From positions 785,929-849,928 of the forward strand of contig NZ_JAEQNB010000001.1 of NCBI RefSeq assembly GCF_016722965.1: a stretch of DNA of 64,000 nt. Direction: 5' to 3'. Numbering within the stretch: the first letter of the stretch is position 1; each line of letters begins with the position of its first letter. Position numbers and translations under genes: made by a program. This DNA is from Tumebacillus amylolyticus (GTDB lineage: Bacteria > Bacillota > Bacilli > Tumebacillales > Tumebacillaceae). Below the pieces are notes generated by a model. It saw nothing but the letters and a program-made list of their open reading frames with translations, was not told the DNA's origin and made no database searches. Shown here in pieces: positions 37,250 through 45,467 of the stretch.

Positions 37250-38049
37250 AGACTTGGGGGATGGGATCGTTTGGCGCTGCACTTTTGTTGACACTTGTCG
37301 TCAGCGGGTGCGGCACCAAAGACACGGCGACCTCCGCCACTGCGGAGCAAGCGGATGAAAAACCGGTGTTTCACTATGCGATGAGCGGGTTGTACAAACC
37401 GTTTAATTTCAAAGAAAATGGCAACTTGCAAGGGTTTGACGTCGAGATCGGGCAAGCGCTGGCGGATAAGATGGGCATGAAGCCGGAGCCGGTGACCAAC
37501 CCCTGGGAAACGTTGATTCAAGGCTTGCAGGCCAAAAAATACGACGCGATCCTCGGCAGTATGACCATCACCAAGGAACGGGAAAAAGCGGTGGACTTCA
37601 CCGACCCGTATTACCGTTCGGGTGCGCAGATTTTCGTGCGATCCGACAGCAACGATGTACAAACTCCGACCGACCTCCAAGGCAAGCGCATCGGGGTGGT
37701 CAAGGCGAGTACGTACAAAACTTTGGCCGAACAGTACAGCGATCACGTGTCCACGTACGACAGCGACCTGACAGCTTTGATGGACTTGCCAACGAAACGA
37801 TTGGATGTGGTCATCACCGATCAAATGGTTGGTTTCCGCGGGATCAAGGAAGGCGTGTTGAAAATCAAGCCGGTGGGGGAACCGTTGACTCATGATGACC
37901 AAGGGATCGCCGTTCGAAAAGGGGACCAAGAACTGCGAGACAAACTGAACAAGGCCCTTCAGGAAATCGAGAAGGACGGGACCTACGAGAAAATAAGCCA
38001 GAAATGGTTCGGCCGCAACATCCTCGGCCAAAGCGATACCCAGCACTAA
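37246..38049 (+). CDS. Amino-acid ABC transporter substrate-binding lipoprotein
   Basis: A 267-residue SBP_bac_3 protein. The ATG at 37246 lies within the end of ablB. The signal peptide ends in the lipobox VVSGC (Cys at about 22), anchoring it outside. The periplasmic-binding fold shows YKPFNFKENGNLQGFDVEIG (about 55-75), GSMTITKEREKAVDF (about 105-120) and GKRIGVVKAST, typical of polar amino-acid receptors such as lysine/arginine or glutamine binders. The operon with lysine aminomutase makes lysine the most economical guess for the ligand, but the pocket residues were not compared. Confidence 0.92.
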   Translation: MKTWGMGSFGAALLLTLVVSGCGTKDTATSATAEQADEKPVFHYAMSGLYKPFNFKENGNLQGFDVEIGQALADKMGMKPEPVTNPWETLIQGLQAKKYDAILGSMTITKEREKAVDFTDPYYRSGAQIFVRSDSNDVQTPTDLQGKRIGVVKASTYKTLAEQYSDHVSTYDSDLTALMDLPTKRLDVVITDQMVGFRGIKEGVLKIKPVGEPLTHDDQGIAVRKGDQELRDKLNKALQEIEKDGTYEKISQKWFGRNILGQSDTQH

Positions 38050-38118
38050 TTCCTACTACTGATTGGACGCCGGATCTGGATTTGGCGTCCTACTCTTTTG
38101 GAAACGGAGGGATGTTCG

Positions 38119-38775
38119 TTGTTTGAAATCTTGCAATCATCGTCCGGTTTGTTTTTGCAAGCGATGTTGCTCACGTTGCGCTTGACTGCCATGTCGCTTT
38201 TGATCGGATGTGTGATCGGTCTTTTGTTTGCTTTTTTCCGACTTTCTTCTCTGCGCGTGCTGCAAGTTCTCGCCAATGTCTACATTGCGGTGATTCGGGG
38301 AACACCGCTGATTGTCCAGATTGCGATCCTGTATTTTGGGATTTCGTCGTTGATTGTCCTCTCCCCGTTTTGGGCAGGAGTATGGGCGCTGGGGATTCAC
38401 AGCGGTGCGTACATCGCTGAAATTTTTCGCGGTTCGATTCAGTCGATTGATCGCGGACAAATGGAAGCGGCTCGCTCTCTGGGGATGAATACTCCGTTGG
38501 CGATGCGTCGCATCGTCTTGCCACAAGCGTTTCGCCGGGCACTTCCGTCTCTTGGTAACCAGTTTATTATCGGGCTCAAGGATTCATCGTTGGTGGCCTA
38601 CGTCGGTATGTCCGACTTGTGGGGGACTGCGCTGAGCGAAGCAGCTTCGAACTTCAGGCAATTGGATACGTATATGGCGGTCGGTTTGTATTATCTGGTG
38701 CTTGTGCTGGCAATCTCCTACTTGGTCCATCGGATGGAACGAAAATTGGATGTACGAGGGGGAAGCGTGTCATGA
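38119..38775 (+). CDS. Amino-acid ABC transporter permease (HisM/GlnP type)
   Basis: A 218-residue permease with five TM helices, starting at a TTG at 38119 eight bases after CGGAGGG; an upstream TTG at 38098 has no ribosome site. The EAA loop that docks the ATPase reads [20 protein letters not shown] with [11 protein letters not shown] (about 115-145). RGTPLIVQI in helix 2 is a family mark. It is preceded by 69 bases after the binding-protein gene and overlaps the ATPase gene by four bases (ATGA). Confidence 0.92.
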   Translation: MFEILQSSSGLFLQAMLLTLRLTAMSLLIGCVIGLLFAFFRLSSLRVLQVLANVYIAVIRGTPLIVQIAILYFGISSLIVLSPFWAGVWALGIHSGAYIAEIFRGSIQSIDRGQMEAARSLGMNTPLAMRRIVLPQAFRRALPSLGNQFIIGLKDSSLVAYVGMSDLWGTALSEAASNFRQLDTYMAVGLYYLVLVLAISYLVHRMERKLDVRGGSVS

Positions 38776-39494
38776 TCCGGGTGCGTAATTTGCATAAGAA
38801 ATTCGGGGACGTGAACGTATTGCGCGGGATCGACCTGCATGTCAAAAAAAATGAAGTGGTGGTCTTGATCGGACCCTCCGGCTCTGGAAAAAGCACGCTG
38901 TTGCGTTGCTTGAATTTTTTAGAAGAGGTGCAAGAGGGGGAAATCTGGTTAAACGATGGACTTGTGAACCCTCGCAAAGACAATTTGAATGAGGTCAGGC
39001 AACATCTGGGCATGGTCTTCCAACAGTTCCACTTGTTCCCGCACAAAACGGCACTGGAGAACATTATGGAAGCTCCTGTATATGTCAAAAAACAAGCGCG
39101 GCAAGAGGCGGAGCAATGGGCCCGCGAATTGCTTGATCAGGTCGGGTTGTCCGACAAAGCGAACGCCTATCCGAGTCAATTGTCCGGAGGGCAGAAGCAG
39201 CGCGTGGCGATTGCCCGCGCACTTGCGATGAAGCCCGATGCTCTGTTGTTCGATGAGCCAACCTCTGCGCTCGACCCCGAGTTGGTGAACGAAGTTTTGC
39301 AAGTGATGAAAGAGTTAGCCGATCAAGGCATGACGATGATCGTCGTGACACATGAAATGGGGTTCGCCCGTGAAGTGGCCGACAAAGTGGTGGTGATGGA
39401 CCATGGTCGTCTCGTCGAACAAGGCACGCCCGAACAGGTATTCAACTCGCCGCGGAAGGAGCGGACGAAAAAGTTTTTGCAACAAGTCCTGTAG
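38772..39494 (+). CDS. Amino-acid ABC transporter ATPase (GlnQ/HisP type)
   Basis: A 240-residue ATPase with all motors intact: Walker [10 protein letters not shown] (about 34-42), Q-loop [10 protein letters not shown], signature LSGGQKQR, Walker [14 protein letters not shown], and switch His in VVTHEMGFA. It powers the preceding permease and binding protein. The ATG at 38772 overlaps the permease stop. It is the last gene of the kamA operon and a terminator follows about 50 bases on. Confidence 0.94.
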   Translation: MIRVRNLHKKFGDVNVLRGIDLHVKKNEVVVLIGPSGSGKSTLLRCLNFLEEVQEGEIWLNDGLVNPRKDNLNEVRQHLGMVFQQFHLFPHKTALENIMEAPVYVKKQARQEAEQWARELLDQVGLSDKANAYPSQLSGGQKQRVAIARALAMKPDALLFDEPTSALDPELVNEVLQVMKELADQGMTMIVVTHEMGFAREVADKVVVMDHGRLVEQGTPEQVFNSPRKERTKKFLQQVL

Positions 39495-39540
39495 CAGTAC
39501 TACGGGCCATGTAAACCAAGCAAGCCAAGCTCGGTGATGT

Positions 39541-39586
39541 AGAACAAAGCCCTCTATGTCCAATGACACGAGGGCTTTTTCGTTCT
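39541..39586. terminator. Terminator between the kamA operon and the 129-residue membrane protein gene
   Basis: AGAAC and GTTCT bracket AAGCCCTC with GAGGGCTT; the 15-base loop is unpaired; a T tract interrupts the outer stem. Confidence 0.75.
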
Positions 39587-39594
39587 ATGTTCTC

Positions 39595-39984
39595 TCAATG
39601 AATGGAGAGCAGCAAACAAGACACAAACGCAACTCCCGTCAGCGGGGTCATGATGATCTTCTCATACTTACTTTTCGACGCGAGATTCCCTAGGGTGTTT
39701 AACGCCATGAACCCTGTGATCACCCAGAGCAAGAGATGAGGCGGCCGGAACCCTACAGAAATCACGTCTGTATCCCCGAGCACCACCAATGCCATACAAA
39801 CAAGCAACACCGCCCCAACCAGACTCGCGAATCGGAGATTTGCAGGTAAAACGCCCTTGTGCTTCCCGCCCCAACTGGCCTCGCCGAGGGGAGCACCGAA
39901 GGTGAGTAACAGTTGAAAAATTGCGACCACTAGAAAAATGACAACGCTGATAATTGCCGGGATCTCGACATTGATTCCTGACAT
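39595..39984 (-). CDS. Four-helix membrane protein, function unknown
   Basis: A 129-residue protein with four hydrophobic spans (about 8-30, 50-70, 80-97, 110-127). Between helices 1 and 2 lies APLGEASWGGKHKGVLPANL, a charged loop that looks conserved and is shared by small Bacilli membrane proteins I cannot name. GAGGAGG stands before the ATG at 39984. It lies alone on the minus strand between the kamA operon and a regulator remnant. Confidence 0.7.
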   Translation of the reverse strand: MSGINVEIPAIISVVIFLVVAIFQLLLTFGAPLGEASWGGKHKGVLPANLRFASLVGAVLLVCMALVVLGDTDVISVGFRPPHLLLWVITGFMALNTLGNLASKSKYEKIIMTPLTGVAFVSCLLLSIH

Positions 39985-40061
39985 TCTCTTGGCCTCCTCA
40001 TCTATTCATTTACTAAAAATTCCAATTCCACCACAAGTATAGCATAAAAAACTTCCCCACC

Positions 40062-40192
40062 TCACACAAACTTCCGCGTATCATTGTTCCGGCTGAACCG
40101 ATACGTCTCCGCCAGCGCAAACGCGTCAGGATGATCTTCATGCCTTCCCGAGTGAAGGAGTTGTCGTCCGCGATGAGCACTATTATTTTCAA
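40062..40192 (-). pseudogene. Remnant of a response regulator gene
   Basis: On the minus strand a TTG at 40192 stands eight bases after a perfect AGGAGGGA. It begins a normal receiver N-terminus, KIIVLIADDNSFTREGMKII, as in NarL/LuxR-type regulators. After about 23 codons homology stops. A different frame then reads DAFALAETYRFSRNNDTRKF to a stop at 40062, so the gene has a deletion with a frameshift. It fills most of the 323-base gap between genes. Confidence 0.6.
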
Positions 40193-40308
40193 GGGGAGAT
40201 TCCCTCCTGTGTAAATGGGTCTGTGTACCGTCATCGTACCATGTGAATCGTCTACTGTGCATGTATTTTCCAATTTGGTATGATGAGAGAAAAAGGGTGT
40301 ACGTACTC

Positions 40309-41200
40309 GTGTTTCATGCGGATTCTTATAACCTACGATATGCGGCACACCAGTTTGGTGCATGTGCCAACGAGATGAGAGGGCAGGCCAAGCGATACAG
40401 CAATTCTGCGCAACATCTCTTGCAGTACTGGAAAGGGGACGCGGCGCAGAGCTTTTGCTATGTTCACGAGCAGATGGCGCAGGACATGCAGCAGTTGGCA
40501 GGTGCTCTGGAGCGAACGGCGAGCGAGCTTCAAACGCTGGCGAACCGGAACGACCACGTGCAAGAACTCAAGCGTCAAGCCCAGCAGGTCGAGTGGCAGT
40601 TGCAAAGTCTCAACTCCTCAGACCCGAATTACGAGAGTGAAGCCCATTACTACCGCCAGCGTGCGCATGATTTGTATTACGCGGCGGAGATGGAGGCTCG
40701 TGCGGACGACGAGCGGGCCGCATCTGCGTTTCGAGAGATCGAGTCGGTGATGAACTCGCTGTTTTTACATGCCGTGCAGAATCATTCGTCTGCTAGTGCA
40801 AGTTCTACACCGAAAGTGCATCCTTGGTGGGAAAAAGCGATGGATTTCGTCAGCGGTGCCGTGTACTCGATTGCCTCTTCGAGTTCGTGGGGGCTGTTGG
40901 AATGGGCGGTCGATGATGAGGCGGACCTGCGAAGCGATGAGTATATGGAAGGAAAAATCTTCGGGGACTACCTCTCGACAGGAATCGGCGTGGTCACCGC
41001 CCTTGACGGCCTCCTCGTAGCAGCCGGAGGAGCGGCCGGCGGAGTCCTCCTCTCCTGGACAGGCGTCGGTGCCGTCGCCGGAGCCGGAGTAGCAGTCGCT
41101 GGTGTCGCCGAAGCCGGTTATGGAGCGGGGATTGCGTATAAGGGGTATAGCAATCTGAAGCAAGACCAAGCCTTGATGGAGGCGAGGAAGTCTCAGTCCG
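40309..41200 (+). repeat. Toxin N-terminal half, direct repeat copy 2
   Basis: Partner of 32750-33650 in direct orientation about 7.5 kb apart. Recombination between them would delete the kamA operon and exchange toxin tips. Confidence 0.75.
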
Positions 41201-41676
41201 AGTCTGTGGGACCGGGAGAATCATCCTCTACGAAGAACAGTGAAAGTACTGCCTCGGCAAAGAAACCTCTCCCTGACTGGTTAAAGAAACAATGGGATGC
41301 TGGAAATACTTTTAATAAGGAAAATCGACCGCGCTATCCGTATAATGAAGTAGAAGTAGTAGTTGACGGGCAAAAATATGTCGTGGATTCCTATGTTCCA
41401 GGAAAGGAAATTGTCTCTAGGAAATATACTCAACTTGCAGAAATCCAAGAAAAAACAGCGTTCAGTTACTTGTCTGAGTTTACGAAAAAGTATTCTTCCG
41501 GTGCAAAAATAACGGATGGAAGATTCAATCCAAACGCACTCAAAGGTGGTCGCTTAGAGGGTGAATTGGTGTTAGAAGTCCCAATACAATTCCAAGCAAT
41601 ACCTCAAAAAATACTAGATGAAGCAACCAAAAGGTTTATCATAATACGTGATATTAATGGGAAGGTGTACAACTGA
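40309..41676 (+). CDS. WXG/LXG-type polymorphic toxin with a different C-terminal tip
   Basis: A 455-residue toxin. I use the GTG at 40309 behind AAGGGTG and a TATGAT -10 (40279-40284). The first 290 residues (WKG turn at about 41-43, coiled coil, Gly-rich hydrophobic segment) closely match the toxin at 32726. After a Ser-rich linker (about 295-315) the tip is unrelated. It has RPRYPYNEVEVVVDG, then VVDSYVPGKEIVSRKYTQLA, where Asp, Glu and Lys are spaced as in PD-(D/E)XK nuclease folds; restriction-endonuclease-type toxin activity is inferred. The tip is AT-rich. Its stop overlaps the immunity start (TGATG). Confidence 0.82.
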   Translation: MFHADSYNLRYAAHQFGACANEMRGQAKRYSNSAQHLLQYWKGDAAQSFCYVHEQMAQDMQQLAGALERTASELQTLANRNDHVQELKRQAQQVEWQLQSLNSSDPNYESEAHYYRQRAHDLYYAAEMEARADDERAASAFREIESVMNSLFLHAVQNHSSASASSTPKVHPWWEKAMDFVSGAVYSIASSSSWGLLEWAVDDEADLRSDEYMEGKIFGDYLSTGIGVVTALDGLLVAAGGAAGGVLLSWTGVGAVAGAGVAVAGVAEAGYGAGIAYKGYSNLKQDQALMEARKSQSESVGPGESSSTKNSESTASAKKPLPDWLKKQWDAGNTFNKENRPRYPYNEVEVVVDGQKYVVDSYVPGKEIVSRKYTQLAEIQEKTAFSYLSEFTKKYSSGAKITDGRFNPNALKGGRLEGELVLEVPIQFQAIPQKILDEATKRFIIIRDINGKVYN

Positions 41677-42140
41677 TGAAACTCTTTTACTGCGACAAAT
41701 GGTCAAGCATAAGAAAGAAGCCTTGGAACATCCTCGACGAAAGTAGCGCGAAATTGCATCATAGTAAGCGGGAATCGTATACCGCTGTGTATTGTGAAGG
41801 TGATAAGCCCAAGTATATCGTGAACTTGACGGATAGTTGGGTATCGGTGAGTTTTTTAGATGAACTTCTCCGTAAGTACCTACATTATGATTTTGAAGTG
41901 CAGGCTGGCGATGATCTATTTTTGAAGACGGTGATGTTCTGGGAGTATGAAGGCGAAACGGACGTAGAAACAGACACTTTGATTTTGGGGTACCAAAGCA
42001 ATGGACATATCGTTATGGAAAAAAGGAATCTCAAAACTGGAGAAGTTGAAGAACGTGAAGCAGTAGATGATGTTGCGAAGAATTGGGAGAAGTACCCTGA
42101 TTTTGGGGATTATATGTCCCTTTGTAAAGAAGAAAGATAG
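41676..42140 (+). CDS. Immunity protein for the second toxin
   Basis: A 154-residue acidic protein whose ATG overlaps the toxin stop by one base, so the two are translationally coupled. It opens MKLFYCDKWSSI and contains DSWVSVSFLDELLRKYLHYDF and an acidic EYEGETDVETDTL segment. I do not recognise the family; it is unlike the YezG-type protein of the first cassette, in line with the unrelated toxin tip. The role as cognate immunity protein is inferred from position, size and coupling. Confidence 0.75.
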   Translation: MKLFYCDKWSSIRKKPWNILDESSAKLHHSKRESYTAVYCEGDKPKYIVNLTDSWVSVSFLDELLRKYLHYDFEVQAGDDLFLKTVMFWEYEGETDVETDTLILGYQSNGHIVMEKRNLKTGEVEEREAVDDVAKNWEKYPDFGDYMSLCKEER

Positions 42141-42293
42141 AATAACTCTACGAAAACGCGATGTCGCAAATTCGGAGGCGGGTCATGATCGAACGCCTTT
42201 TAAGCGGTTGGAAAAAGCACTCCGGTGCTCAATTGGGCTTGTACCCATGCAAATCGACATGACAACAACTTTCGGTGCAACGTACGCAGCACC

Positions 42294-42338
42294 AAAAAAG
42301 AATGTCTTGGATCACCACGATCCAAGACATTCTTTTTT
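42294..42338. terminator. Very strong bidirectional terminator
   Basis: A perfect 20-bp stem, AAAAAAGAATGTCTTGGATC with its reverse complement, around a 5-base loop; it overlaps the stop codon of the DUF1697 gene and faces the toxin unit. Confidence 0.93.
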
Positions 42339-42876
42339 AGACCTCCATCGCTTGCATCATCTCCGCCAGTTTCGTCACCGTGTTCCAGTTGCGGGAGGAC
42401 GCGGGTACTTTGAGTTTTTGCAGTTGATTCGTGAGTTTGGAGTCGAGAATTCGTTGGCGGTACCAGATGTGGATCTCGCGGCCGAGAATCTGGTATTCGT
42501 CGAATTCATTGGCCCCCGCAGACAGTTTTTCCAAGTCCTTCTCCGAGGGCTCCTCCCCCAAAAAAGTAACGTGGATGGAGTCTCCCTCCGCCAAGGAATC
42601 CGGAGAGTACGGACAATCCGCAATCACGCGTTTCAATTCATCCGCAGTTCGCAAAATCACAGCGACGGAGAAGCCGAACGCATTTTTGATCTCCGTTTCG
42701 ATTTTCGTCTGGAGAGCCAGCGGGTCTTCCTCCGATTCGAACAGAACGTTGCCGCTTTGGATATACGTCTGTACACGTCCAAGCCCGTTGGTTTCCAGCA
42801 GTTGTTTCAGCTCGGCCATCTTGATCTTTTTATTCCCGCCTACATTAATCCCTCGTAACAACGCCAGATAGTGCAT
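42337..42876 (-). CDS. DUF1697 family protein
   Basis: A 179-residue cytoplasmic protein. MHYLALLRGINVGGNKKIKM at the N-terminus and QTYIQSGNVLFES (about 37-50) are the DUF1697 signature; EYQILGREIHIWY and the C-terminal ASSRNWNTVTKLAEMM complete the match. The family is widespread in soil bacteria and its function is unknown. The start is the ATG at 42876 or the GTG immediately before it (42879), with GAGGG 9-12 bases upstream. Confidence 0.92.
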   Translation of the reverse strand: MHYLALLRGINVGGNKKIKMAELKQLLETNGLGRVQTYIQSGNVLFESEEDPLALQTKIETEIKNAFGFSVAVILRTADELKRVIADCPYSPDSLAEGDSIHVTFLGEEPSEKDLEKLSAGANEFDEYQILGREIHIWYRQRILDSKLTNQLQKLKVPASSRNWNTVTKLAEMMQAMEV

Positions 42877-42937
42877 CACCTGTTTGCCCTCACTCTCCTA
42901 TGTACCTGCTCCTCCCATCTTACCACACAGGCAATCA

Positions 42938-42967
42938 TTGACAGCAGACGTTTCAGGTCGATACGAT
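42938..42967 (+). promoter_or_regulatory. Promoter placing +1 at the start codon of the lipoprotein gene
   Basis: TTGACA (42938-42943), 18 bases, TACGAT (42962-42967). The expected transcript start, about seven bases after the -10, coincides with the ATG at 42974. There is no Shine-Dalgarno sequence before either ATG. Confidence 0.6.
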
Positions 42968-42973
42968 ATGCAT

Positions 42974-43477
42974 ATGAAAAAATCGATCGCCATGCTCGCA
43001 ATCCTGTCCATGCTAGTAGTAGGCTGCACCCAAGAACAGAACTACCTGCCAATTGCGCAGAACATCATTTCCGAAGAAGTAGGAAACTTGGACCCATACG
43101 GCTCTTTTTATATCGACAACAAGGAGGGGACGAAGTTCGTCTTGGCGCTCTCCACAACAGACGCCAAAACGGACCGTCTGACAAAAAGGCTGCAAAAAGC
43201 GCTGCCCTCGAACTCCTTGCTGATCAAAACCGACTACAAGTACCCGGTCGCCGAGCTGAAAAAAGTACAATCCCAACTCTCGCAAGACCTCCCGAAGTTG
43301 CTCACCAAAGGCAACGACGTGGTTGCCCTGTCCATCGACGAACCCGCAGACAAAGTCATCGTCGACGCCACGTCCTTGACGGATGAGACGAAGGCAAACT
43401 TGATAAACCAATACGGGGATAAAATCGGCTTCCAAACAGACCCAAGCCTCACCCACCCAACGCCCATCGCGAACTAA
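42974..43477 (+). CDS. Small lipoprotein, function unknown
   Basis: A 167-residue exported lipoprotein. MKKSIAMLAILSMLVVGC is a complete lipoprotein signal with Cys18. The mature part has FVLALSTTDAKTDRLTKRLQ and a late NLINQYGDKIGFQTD, with alternating strands and helices, but no family I recognise. The ATG at 42974 (or 42968) has no ribosome site and sits at the expected transcript start, so it may be read from a leaderless mRNA. The fructosidase gene follows after 28 bases and could share the transcript. Confidence 0.75.
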   Translation: MKKSIAMLAILSMLVVGCTQEQNYLPIAQNIISEEVGNLDPYGSFYIDNKEGTKFVLALSTTDAKTDRLTKRLQKALPSNSLLIKTDYKYPVAELKKVQSQLSQDLPKLLTKGNDVVALSIDEPADKVIVDATSLTDETKANLINQYGDKIGFQTDPSLTHPTPIAN

Positions 43478-43505
43478 AGGAAATCAGGAAGAGAGGAATC
43501 CCACC

Positions 43506-45011
43506 ATGTCACGTCAGGAAAGTCAGGATCGTCACGAACGCCATCAAGACCTAGCAAGAGACGCAGAACGCCGAGTCACCCAAGCCGCGCAAAAAACACT
43601 CGGCTCGCACCGTCTGGCCTACCACATCATGGCCCCTGCCAATTGGATCAACGACCCCAACGGATTGATTCAATACAAAGGGGAGTACCACGTCTTCTAC
43701 CAGCATCACCCCGACTCCCCGAAGTGGGGCCCGATGCATTGGGGGCATGTGAGAAGCAAGGACTTGGTTCATTGGGAGCGACTGCCGATCGCGTTGGCAC
43801 CCAGCGAAGAGTACGACCGAGACGGATGTTTTTCCGGATGTGCGGTGGTGAACGACGCGGGCGAGTTGACCCTGATCTACACCGGAAATGTTTGGACCAA
43901 CGAGCAAGAAACCGAACTTCGGCAACAGCAGTGCTTGGCAACCTCCCGTGACGGGGTGACGTTTACCAAAGACGCAGAGCAGTTGCAAGTCCCCGACGTC
44001 CCGTTCGATTGTCAGGGCCATCTGCGCGACCCGAAAGTTTGGAAGGAGGGCGATCTCTGGTACATGATCTTGGGCACCCGGGAAGACAACGACGGAAAAG
44101 TCGTGCTCTACCGCTCGCAGAATTTGCGGGACTGGTCGTACATGGGCGTGGCAGCAGAGAGCGACGGAACGCTTGGGTACATGTGGGAGTGTCCCGATCT
44201 TTTTTCTCTGAACGGCAAAGAAGTCTTGGTGTTCTCCCCGCAAGGCATGGAGCCGCAGGGAGACCTCTACCAAAACTTGCACCAAACCGGGTATCTCGTC
44301 GGCCATTTGGACTACGAGACGGGGCGTTTGGAGCACGGGGCTTTCACCGAACTCGACAAGGGCTTTGACTTCTACGCGGCACAGACCTTCCTCGATGAAC
44401 AGGGTCGGCGAATTCTGATCGGGTGGATGGACATGTGGGAATCGGCGATGCCGACTCAGGAGTACGGTTGGGCCGGTGCGCTCACGATTCCGCGACTTTT
44501 GGAGTTGACGGATGAGGACCGACTGCTTATGAAGCCGGTGCCGGAGTTGGAAGCACTGCGGGGAGAAGGTTTTCACGCGCAAGATGTGGAGGTCTCGTCA
44601 GGCACGCAGGTTTTGCAAAGCGTGAAAGGCGATGCCTTCGAGGTCCTGGCCGAGTTCGACCTGACCACCTGTGAAGCCGAAACGTTTGGGATCAAAGTCC
44701 GTTGTTCTGAGGAGGGAGCGGAGGAGACGGTCGTTTCATTCTCCAGGCAAACTTCAACCCTGACCTTCGACCGCAATCGCTCGGGAGCCGGTGTTGCAGG
44801 CGTGCGACGGGCACAACTCCACGGACGAGATCAGCAAACCTTGCGTCTCCACCTGTTCGTCGACCGCTCGTCACTTGAAGTTTTCGCCAACGACGGCGTG
44901 ATCGTGCTGACAGGTCGAATCTATCCAAACGAAGCAAGCCAAGGCGTGCACCTGTTTGCAGAGGGCGGCTCGGTGAAACTCCTCTCTTTGGACGTATGGA
45001 AGCTGTCATGA
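43506..45011 (+). CDS. scrB: Glycoside hydrolase family 32 beta-fructosidase (sucrose-6-phosphate hydrolase type)
   Basis: A 501-residue intracellular enzyme splitting the fructose of sucrose or sucrose 6-phosphate. GH32 marks: nucleophile Asp50 in WINDPNG, RDP at 174-176 (transition-state stabiliser) and acid/base Glu228 in WECPD. Five-bladed propeller (about 35-350), beta-sandwich C-terminal domain with VDRSSLEVFANDG (about 455-470). There is no signal peptide. AGAGAGGAA precedes the ATG. No sugar transporter or regulator is adjacent, so the phosphorylated substrate is a guess from the family. Its last six bases overlap the end of the converging membrane gene. Confidence 0.93.
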   Translation: MSRQESQDRHERHQDLARDAERRVTQAAQKTLGSHRLAYHIMAPANWINDPNGLIQYKGEYHVFYQHHPDSPKWGPMHWGHVRSKDLVHWERLPIALAPSEEYDRDGCFSGCAVVNDAGELTLIYTGNVWTNEQETELRQQQCLATSRDGVTFTKDAEQLQVPDVPFDCQGHLRDPKVWKEGDLWYMILGTREDNDGKVVLYRSQNLRDWSYMGVAAESDGTLGYMWECPDLFSLNGKEVLVFSPQGMEPQGDLYQNLHQTGYLVGHLDYETGRLEHGAFTELDKGFDFYAAQTFLDEQGRRILIGWMDMWESAMPTQEYGWAGALTIPRLLELTDEDRLLMKPVPELEALRGEGFHAQDVEVSSGTQVLQSVKGDAFEVLAEFDLTTCEAETFGIKVRCSEEGAEETVVSFSRQTSTLTFDRNRSGAGVAGVRRAQLHGRDQQTLRLHLFVDRSSLEVFANDGVIVLTGRIYPNEASQGVHLFAEGGSVKLLSLDVWKLS

Positions 45012-45467
45012 CACGAGCCCTTTTTGAAACCATCTTGTGAACCAAAACGTGGCGTAGATTTTCAACGAAAACGTCAGAAATGAACAGTACCAAGCCCAGT
45101 GTCGATACGCACTCAAATTCGTGTACGTTCTCAGAAGTTCCGCAAACAACGTCAACCCCAACGCGCACAGGAGGAAATGCCCCGCCTGTCTCCTCGGAGA
45201 GCGAGGTGCATACAAAACGAAAAGCATAATCAGCGTGGGGTAGAAGAGGGTGAACAACGAAAAATTAAACCGAGTGGCATGCGGAAATTCACGGACGGGG
45301 TATTCCACCCATCTCATTTGCACGACGGTCAGATCGATCGCCCACCCGAGCATCTGACAAAACAGCGCGGCAATCAAGGCGTGGTGGATTTTCTGTTTGG
45401 GCACCATCATCCAGAGCAAGGGGAGCATGATCCAAGACAGACTCAAGACCATGAATTCAACCGACAT
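45006..45467 (-). CDS. CBO0543-like membrane protein, paralog A
   Basis: A 153-residue protein with about five TM helices, starting at ATG 45467 behind GGAGG. The core QMRWVEYPVREFPHATRF and the late LLRTYTNLSAYRHWAWYCSF match its upstream neighbour, so the two are tandem paralogs of the group I know as CBO0543. Function unknown. The upstream gene's stop overlaps this start region, so they are co-translated. Confidence 0.75.
   Translation of the reverse strand: MSVEFMVLSLSWIMLPLLWMMVPKQKIHHALIAALFCQMLGWAIDLTVVQMRWVEYPVREFPHATRFNFSLFTLFYPTLIMLFVLYAPRSPRRQAGHFLLCALGLTLFAELLRTYTNLSAYRHWAWYCSFLTFSLKIYATFWFTRWFQKGLVS

Noticed and set aside
32726..41676. Toxin duplication as an assembly artefact
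   Set aside because: The two copies differ throughout at DNA and protein level and have different tips, immunity genes and flanks.
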